A DNA stretch of 12,726 bases from assembly GCA_031263265.1 (NCBI GenBank), contig JAISGE010000189.1:1-12726 (forward strand). Reading direction: 5' to 3'. The notes under the pieces are model-generated. The model was given only the letters and a program-made list of their open reading frames with translations. It had not been told where the DNA came from and did no database searches. The position numbers and the translations under genes were made by a program. This document shows positions 8,623 to 12,726 of the stretch, in pieces. This stretch comes from Treponema sp. Lineage in GTDB: Bacteria; Spirochaetota; Spirochaetia; Treponematales; Breznakiellaceae. Positions within the stretch are counted from its first letter, which is position 1. The number at the start of each line of letters is the position of its first letter.

Positions 8623-9213
8623 TTAATCTGCATCACCATGAATTCTTATATCCGCTCCCTGGTTATCCGGCCTCCGGTTTTCTCCGGAAAGACCGGTCTG
8701 AGGATCCTTGGGTATTTCAAAAACCCTGATGATCTTTTGTGGTTCAATTTCCACATAAACCGGCTTGGCAAAAGGACCTTCCTTCTTTAAATCAATGTAC
8801 AGAATCCGGGGGTCATCTTGGGGCATATCCGGCGAATGGGGCAGATTCACGATAAGCACCAGGGTTTTTGGTTTTTTCTTAAGCCACTGGTCCCAATACT
8901 TTGACCGGTACTGCAAGGTTTCCGGCTGGGTATGTTCTTGGGAAAAAAACACGGTAAACGGCTCAAGCCGTTTCCGCAGGGAACTCGCGGGGGCAAAATA
9001 CTGGTCCACCCCTTCACTTTTGATCTGATCCGCTTCTTCGCCGGTAACCGCGACCGCGTCAAATTCAAGGGAAGGATACATGGCGTAGTAGCTCTTTATG
9101 TCTGGGGAAAGCCCTACCATCACCCTGCGCTGGCTGGCGCAGCCTGAAAAAGTCCAGATCATGAGCACCCCCAGGATCCCCAAAAAATGTAAACGAAGTA
9201 CCGCCTTTTTCAC
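8623..9213 (-). CDS. tssJ: T6SS lipoprotein, probable divergent TssJ
   Basis: Outer-membrane lipoprotein in the place where tssJ stands in canonical clusters, directly before tssK-tssL-tssM. TssJ anchors the TssM C terminus to the outer membrane. The start codon is GTG, with GAGGAG about eleven bases upstream. The N terminus (MKKAVLRLHF, then a hydrophobic run) ends in a lipobox-like TFSGC, giving lipidated Cys25 and a mature part of about 171 residues. The mature part (YPSLEFDAVAV at 46-56, then YFAPASSLRKRLEPFTVFF at 72-90) could form the expected beta-sandwich, but I see no diagnostic TssJ sequence motif. The last 30 residues are polar and probably disordered. The assignment therefore rests on position, lipoprotein signal and length (TssJ is usually 150-190 residues). 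A T6SS-associated lipoprotein of another family remains possible. Confidence 0.68.
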   Translation of the reverse strand: MKKAVLRLHFLGILGVLMIWTFSGCASQRRVMVGLSPDIKSYYAMYPSLEFDAVAVTGEEADQIKSEGVDQYFAPASSLRKRLEPFTVFFSQEHTQPETLQYRSKYWDQWLKKKPKTLVLIVNLPHSPDMPQDDPRILYIDLKKEGPFAKPVYVEIEPQKIIRVFEIPKDPQTGLSGENRRPDNQGADIRIHGDAD

Positions 9214-9246
9214 CCTGCTCTTTTCTCCTCTTATATTCTTATAGGT

Positions 9247-10380
9247 TCAGATTCCCGGAATTTTCGGCTTCCAGCGTTTGTAAACAGAAGCGCCTGTTTT
9301 AGGCTTGGAGGGAACCCTGCCGGGGATGCTCTGGTGGGGAGCCTTTACATCAAGCAAACTTCCTTCCCAATTATCCTTTCCGCTTAACACATCCACTCCC
9401 AAATTAAAGTACCATTCGTACCGTTCTTTAAGCTTCCGGGTTCCCCCCTTGTGGAGGGCGCACATTAACAATACTTGAGAAAGACCATTCGCTGCTAGTC
9501 CTGGCGGCGTGGCTATAACCTGCTCACCCCCGGGCATGAGGTTGCCGGAGGCCCAGAACGCGCTTAAGGCCAGAAGCCCTGCAGGGGTGTCAGGGCACTC
9601 GTTACCGTTGTCTAAGCACCTTTTGCTGCTCAACTCGTCAGGGGCGACTATCCAGCGGTACACCGCGGCCAGGGTATTATCCCTGACCTTTCTCTCGTGT
9701 TCAGGAACCTTGGGAGGAATCACCGATTTTATCGTATCCACGGTTTCCTTTTGCACTGCCTGGAGTTTGGCCCGCAAGTCATCACGAGCCGCAAAAACAG
9801 GAGAAGCCGGATCAATCGGGACACGGTCCTGAGCAAGACGGGCGCCTAACTGTTTGACCAAGTCCAGGGGGTGTATGCCGTGGACTTTCTTAAACTCCTG
9901 AAAGGCCACTCCCACCGCGTCTTCCACCATTTTCTGCACTTTTGGGTCTGCATTGTTGCGCATCTTTTGGGTTTTCTCCTTTACATCCGCAAAAATGGCG
10001 TCCATCTGAGCAGTATCAGGCGCTTCGGGCAGGGGTATTTTGGCAAAATCAGGAACCGTTACCCCAAAATCCTTCCCAATATCGGCAATGTCCTGGTCTG
10101 CAGCAGGATTTTCCTGTAATTCTTCAAGCAAGGACAATATGCAGCGGTAGCCCCACCAGACCCCGGCCCGGCGGTGGGCAATATACGCCAACAACTCGCA
10201 GGCTTCTTTGTATTTCCCGCTTCCGGCAAGTCTAAAAATTACCTTCTCCGCGCCGCTCCCGTCAAAGAAGTCTACCAGATCCGGCGGTATCTTATAGTTT
10301 TCTTGGACTACAGCGTCTTTCACCATGATATACCGTATGTACACCAGATGTTTGTTAAGCCAATCCAGTTTATCCGCCAT
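9247..10380 (-). CDS. DUF6931-like T6SS-associated protein
   Basis: Cytoplasmic protein of 377 residues without signal peptide or membrane helix. Two blocks resemble what I remember of the DUF6931 family: AYIAHRRAGVWWGYRC at 65-80, and AFWASGNLMPGG at 274-285 followed by TPPGLAANGLSQVLLMCAL and YFNLGVDVLSG at 324-334. Between them is a charged, helical linker (about 125-225). The C-terminal 35 residues are basic and proline-rich. The biochemical role is unknown to me. It sits 33 bases upstream of the TssJ-like gene and 16 bases downstream of the 134-residue gene, so it is part of the same transcript, and a role in T6SS assembly or cargo handling is inferred. TssA was considered for this place, but the ImpA-type N-terminal signature is absent. 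Start: ATG with a GGGGGGAAAG ribosome site a few bases upstream. The coding assignment is strong; the family call is from memory. Confidence 0.6.
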   Translation of the reverse strand: MADKLDWLNKHLVYIRYIMVKDAVVQENYKIPPDLVDFFDGSGAEKVIFRLAGSGKYKEACELLAYIAHRRAGVWWGYRCILSLLEELQENPAADQDIADIGKDFGVTVPDFAKIPLPEAPDTAQMDAIFADVKEKTQKMRNNADPKVQKMVEDAVGVAFQEFKKVHGIHPLDLVKQLGARLAQDRVPIDPASPVFAARDDLRAKLQAVQKETVDTIKSVIPPKVPEHERKVRDNTLAAVYRWIVAPDELSSKRCLDNGNECPDTPAGLLALSAFWASGNLMPGGEQVIATPPGLAANGLSQVLLMCALHKGGTRKLKERYEWYFNLGVDVLSGKDNWEGSLLDVKAPHQSIPGRVPSKPKTGASVYKRWKPKIPGI

Positions 10381-10396
10381 TATCTTTCCCCCCTGT

Positions 10397-10801
10397 TTAG
10401 GTCATTTTAAGGGCCTTGACTTCGATGTCCGAAGCCCCGGACTTGGTTCGTAATGCCGAGGCCCCGGAGTCCGCGGCAGTGGCCTCTCCGGTGAGTGCCC
10501 GGGCTTCGGTCTCGCTGGCTTTTACTTCGCCGTTGACTGCCACCACCTTATCCTGAGCCAGCTTCCCTTCGGTCTCTGTGGCCGCGGTTTCTACGGAGCT
10601 TATGGTAGTTTCGTCCTTAGTGGGATGAATTTCCGAGTCCCCCGCCATAGTACTGCTCTTGTAGTTTATGCCAATCAGGGCGCTAATGCCGGCTGCCGCC
10701 AAGGCAACGCCGTAGATCGCACCCATACTGATAAGCTCAGGGGCTACCGCCTCTTTTATTGCTTTTTCAGTACCTGCATCCAGGGCCGGTTGTTCCGCCA
10801 T
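10397..10801 (-). CDS. small one-helix membrane protein with 7-residue repeats
   Basis: Unrecognised 134-residue protein. An amphipathic N terminus (1-23) leads to a single predicted membrane helix at 24-45 (ISMGAIYGVALAAAGISALIGI region), then a polar linker. From residue 68 to 130 there are nine consecutive seven-residue units with Ala (Leu once) at position 7, a small or beta-branched residue at position 5 and mostly Glu or Lys at position 4, for example VNGEVKA, SETEARA, LTGEATA and SDIEVKA. The spacing of small residues does not fit a classical a/d coiled coil and looks more like a repetitive beta fold. Its ATG overlaps the stop of the 172-residue gene by one base (TAATG), so the two are likely made together. 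High GC and clean spacing support a real gene. Possible roles are a stalk or spike accessory, or a secreted or membrane-tethered component of the T6SS; none is proven. Confidence 0.72.
   Translation of the reverse strand: MAEQPALDAGTEKAIKEAVAPELISMGAIYGVALAAAGISALIGINYKSSTMAGDSEIHPTKDETTISSVETAATETEGKLAQDKVVAVNGEVKASETEARALTGEATAADSGASALRTKSGASDIEVKALKMT
10412..10600 (-). repeat. nine tandem seven-residue protein repeats
   Basis: Protein-level tandem repeat covering residues 68-130 of the 134-residue protein. The consensus is xxxE[VA]xA. Ala fills the last position of eight of nine units (74, 88, 95, 102, 109, 116, 123, 130; Leu at 81). Position 4 is Glu, Glu, Lys, Glu, Glu, Glu, Gly, Lys, Glu. 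The tetrapeptide EVKA occurs at 92-95 and 127-130, exactly five units apart. At DNA level the 21-base units have diverged, so the period is kept by selection on protein structure rather than by recent duplication. Confidence 0.7.
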
Positions 10802-11319
10802 TATAGGGCCTCTATTACGGGGTGTGCTTCTTTTTCAGCGGCCTTGATCCGGGTGGCTATGCCGAGTTCCAGGTCAATACTCCATTTGGTAAATTCCCCG
10901 CAAGCCATGAGCAGTTCCGCGGTGTAGATCCCTTCCTGAACCGCAAGAGACGGGGTAGCTACTGTTTTAGCCTCCACTGGAAAAGAACAGTCAAGCTTCT
11001 CGCCTGATATGCTTACTTGCCCTGCGGACGTGAGGGATATGGACGCGGATTGGATGCTGGCTGCTGCGCCGAGAACCCCGGCAAAAATTTCAGCCAAACC
11101 ATAATCCACTACCAGGGCCGAATAATTCAGTTTATCCCGGAATTCCCTTTCTGCCTGACCCCGGGAAATATACCGGCCATCCCCAAACGTATACTCCGCA
11201 TCGGATACCTGCCATTGGTTCTCAAGGGTGCCGTATACGGTCTGGGTTAAGTCAAAAATATCCCCTATGAGGGCCGAAAACACCGCGGCTATATTAGCAG
11301 GGTTCTTTGGATTTGCCAT
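10801..11319 (-). CDS. conserved-looking unknown protein, first gene of T6SS block
   Basis: Unrecognised 172-residue protein with no signal peptide. The N-terminal part (8-35) is a hydrophobic-amphipathic helix region, followed by a charged stretch (GDGRYISRGQAEREFRDKL at 46-64). The middle has a small-residue-rich helix (IFAGVLGAAAS, 78-88) that runs into strictly alternating polar and hydrophobic residues (SIQSASISLTSAGQVSISG, 88-106). Such alternation is typical of beta-helical spike or needle segments, including VgrG tails. The C-terminal part is mixed helix and strand. An excellent ribosome site, GGAGG at 11326-11330, stands six bases before the ATG. The stop overlaps the ATG of the 134-residue gene by one base. 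It is the first gene after a candidate promoter and is co-oriented with tssJKLM. A T6SS structural or cargo role is inferred from context only. Confidence 0.7.
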   Translation of the reverse strand: MANPKNPANIAAVFSALIGDIFDLTQTVYGTLENQWQVSDAEYTFGDGRYISRGQAEREFRDKLNYSALVVDYGLAEIFAGVLGAAASIQSASISLTSAGQVSISGEKLDCSFPVEAKTVATPSLAVQEGIYTAELLMACGEFTKWSIDLELGIATRIKAAEKEAHPVIEAL

Positions 11320-11325
11320 ACATTA

Positions 11326-11330
11326 CCTCC
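11326..11330 (-). promoter_or_regulatory. strong ribosome binding site
   Basis: GGAGG on the - strand, six bases before the ATG at 11319. It is the strongest Shine-Dalgarno match in the T6SS block and fixes the start of the 172-residue protein. Confidence 0.75.
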
Positions 11331-11333
11331 ATA

Positions 11334-11362
11334 ATACTATCTTCAACCGTTACGCTTATCAA
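11334..11362 (-). promoter_or_regulatory. candidate sigma-70 promoter for the T6SS block
   Basis: Read on the - strand, TTGATA (11362-11357) is a 5/6 match to the -35 consensus. It lies exactly 17 bases before TAGTAT (11339-11334), a 4/6 match to the -10. Transcription would start almost at the ribosome site, giving a very short leader. The 82-base gap that holds it is the largest on the - strand of the window, a natural place for a promoter. AT-rich DNA gives such matches by chance, so this is only a candidate. Confidence 0.4.
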
Positions 11363-11380
11363 TCATAAACAAATAACACA

Positions 11381-11395
11381 ACTTTTAGAAAAAGT
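11381..11395. terminator. weak AT-only inverted repeat after the lipoprotein gene
   Basis: ACTTTT and AAAAGT flank a three-base AGA (TCT on the - strand), just past the stop of the 408-residue lipoprotein. The stem has six pairs with a single G-C pair, and no clean T-run follows. It might slow polymerase but is below what I would call a normal intrinsic terminator. Confidence 0.2.
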
Positions 11396-11401
11396 ATTCC
11401 C

Positions 11402-12628
11402 CTATTCTTTCTTTATCAGGTCATATCGTATTACCGTATCGTTTTCAGTACCAATAACCAGATAGTAGTACGCAGTATATTCATTATTTATTATTATATC
11501 AACTTTTGATGCGTCCGTTCCCGATTCTTGGTAATCCATCACTCGGTTTATGAGCCTCTTTAAATCTGATACATTCATTCCAATTATTTTAACATTTGAA
11601 TTCTGTACCGATCCCTCTTCTATCCGCCATTTCCAGAATTTCGCCTCTTCTTCTGTCTTTCCACGGTACGTATATTGCTGGCCATTCAATACAAATATAT
11701 AATCCACCAATACATAATCCTTATTCCCCTCAAGGGAAGCAGAATCGGCAATAGTGATTCTTTCCTCCAGTATCTCTTTTTTATATTTTTCTTTGAATTC
11801 CGTGGCGGTTTCAGGGAATTGAGAAAAATTTGTTATCGTATATGCATCAAGCATATAAGGATACTCAGCCTTTTTCAACACGGTATACCCCTGAGTATTT
11901 TCATCCCAAATATACCAGTATTGATACGGAAGCATGCTGTAATTTTGGGTTATTGATTCTAGAAAAATAATTTTTTGTTCCGCATATATTTCCTTAATAA
12001 CCAGGGTATATAGATCCCTGTTACCATGTAATATGTCTGCAAATTCCGCACTGTTTTGATCAAATTCTAAAAATACCGGCAGCATGCCCAGGCCCACCTG
12101 AAAAAGATACAGTTCCTCCTTTCCGTTCCCGTTAAAGTCTCCGACACAGCCTATCCTTCTGTCGCGCCAGATAAGATCCCGTCCCAACACAAAACTCAGA
12201 CCGGTATTAGCCTCATTGCTGGTAGTAAAATCAGAGGTCCAATAATCAACAGGATATATATGTTCGAACTCCGTTTCATCTGCATTGAAAACAAAACAAT
12301 ACGTAACATCAATTTCATAGTTGTCAACCCCCCATTCCATACTCAACGTACTTTTACGCTGGTAAAAGCCCAGTATTTCCCTGTTTCCAGAATTAGTAAA
12401 ATTTCCTTCCATAGTAACCCGTAATACCACCGTACCGTCATAATCCTGAATGATCTCCTGTACCGATTTTCCTTCCAGCGGATCGGTAACCGGCTCATCA
12501 TTTCCGCTCTGCATTTCTTGAATCGATACTGCTTCCGTGCCGGAAAACGGCTCTTGTTTTGTATCTCCCTTTTCAACACACGAGGCAAAAACAACGATAC
12601 ATACCATCAAAAAACACCATCTTTTCAT
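11402..12628 (-). CDS. lipoprotein of unknown function, AT-rich gene
   Basis: Predicted lipoprotein of 408 residues. MKRWCFLMVCIVVFASC gives a short basic start, a hydrophobic core and a lipobox ending at Cys17, so the mature protein should be lipidated and face the periplasm or cell surface. A flexible acidic linker (about 18-55) follows. At 164-172 DFNGNGKEE resembles the calcium-binding loop of FG-GAP/VCBS or EF-hand-like repeats, but only one copy is seen. The rest is rich in Tyr, Asp, Glu and aromatic beta-type sequence without a family I recognise. AGGAGG at 12637-12642, eight bases before the ATG, fixes the start. The gene is visibly richer in A+T than the T6SS genes beside it: several 60-base lines are only 22-32% GC, against up to 68% in the 134-residue gene. 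It follows a truncated gene by 18 bases. Possible roles are immunity protein, surface lipoprotein or accessory gene, none supported beyond context. Confidence 0.8.
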   Translation of the reverse strand: MKRWCFLMVCIVVFASCVEKGDTKQEPFSGTEAVSIQEMQSGNDEPVTDPLEGKSVQEIIQDYDGTVVLRVTMEGNFTNSGNREILGFYQRKSTLSMEWGVDNYEIDVTYCFVFNADETEFEHIYPVDYWTSDFTTSNEANTGLSFVLGRDLIWRDRRIGCVGDFNGNGKEELYLFQVGLGMLPVFLEFDQNSAEFADILHGNRDLYTLVIKEIYAEQKIIFLESITQNYSMLPYQYWYIWDENTQGYTVLKKAEYPYMLDAYTITNFSQFPETATEFKEKYKKEILEERITIADSASLEGNKDYVLVDYIFVLNGQQYTYRGKTEEEAKFWKWRIEEGSVQNSNVKIIGMNVSDLKRLINRVMDYQESGTDASKVDIIINNEYTAYYYLVIGTENDTVIRYDLIKKE

Positions 12629-12636
12629 TATAGGTA

Positions 12637-12642
12637 CCTCCT
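12637..12642 (-). promoter_or_regulatory. ribosome binding site of the lipoprotein gene
   Basis: AGGAGG on the - strand, eight bases before the ATG at 12628. It lies between that start and the stop of the preceding truncated gene, which is consistent with co-transcription. Confidence 0.65.
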
Positions 12643-12646
12643 ATTT

Positions 12647-12726
12647 TTATCGTCTCTTTGCAATCACGGATGCATCATATTTAAATTGCTGGTTTGGATC
12701 GTAATAATAACTTACGGGATTTCCAT
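12647..12726 (-). CDS. 3' end of an unknown gene, cut by the window edge
   Basis: The - strand frame entering from the right edge reads GNPVSYYYDPNQQFKYDAS and then VIAKRR before a TAA at 12649-12647. The other two frames hit stops within 15 codons. The residue composition is natural and the stop lies 18 bases before the start of the lipoprotein gene, behind which an AGGAGG follows. This fits the C terminus of an upstream gene in the same operon. Only 25 codons are visible, so no function can be given. Confidence 0.5.
   Translation of the reverse strand, partial: GNPVSYYYDPNQQFKYDASVIAKRR

Noticed and set aside
9247..10380. Call as TssA
   Set aside because: No ImpA-type N-terminal signature; the visible blocks fit DUF6931-like sequence better.
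10412..10600. Classical coiled coil from the seven-residue period
   Set aside because: Small residues fall at positions 5 and 7 (spacing two), not the three/four spacing of a/d cores.
1..12726. CRISPR array, tRNA, IS element or attachment site
   Set aside because: No direct DNA repeats with spacers, cloverleaf or transposase-like product was found; the window is almost fully coding.

Overview
The window appears to come from a diderm bacterium of roughly 50% GC. My best guess is a treponeme-like spirochete: lipoproteins with relaxed lipoboxes, and a thiamine/iron-type ABC pair beside a divergent type VI secretion (T6SS) cluster. No rRNA or tRNA gene is present to prove it, so this is inference of moderate to low confidence.

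Positions 1-2162 (+ strand) hold the end of an ABC importer operon. It has a two-domain ThiP/FbpB-type permease, cut by the left edge, and an ATPase gene that overlaps it by 11 bases. Any substrate-binding protein gene would lie to the left. This operon meets the T6SS operon tail to tail, and a single CTAG carries both stop codons.

Positions 2159-11319 (- strand) hold a tightly packed operon. Read 5' to 3' it encodes a 172-residue unknown, a 134-residue unknown with one membrane helix and a nine-unit seven-residue repeat, a DUF6931-like protein, a divergent TssJ-like lipoprotein, TssK, TssL (DotU) and a large TssM (IcmF). The J-K-L-M order is the canonical T6SS membrane-complex/baseplate block. 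Stop/start overlaps (TAATG twice) and Shine-Dalgarno sequences inside upstream genes suggest translational coupling. No sheath (TssB/C), Hcp, VgrG, TssA or ClpV gene is present; they would have to lie to the right or elsewhere. A candidate promoter sits just upstream of the 172-residue gene.

Positions 11402-12726 (- strand) hold a clearly AT-richer stretch: a 408-residue lipoprotein of unknown function, and 18 bases upstream of it the last 25 codons of another gene cut by the right edge. The composition shift, the lipoprotein signal and the place next to T6SS genes make an effector/immunity or accessory cassette possible, but this is unproven.

The most novel part is the pair of small coupled genes at 10397-11319, together with the DUF6931-like gene. 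They stand where familiar T6SS genes might be expected, and I do not recognise the pair.
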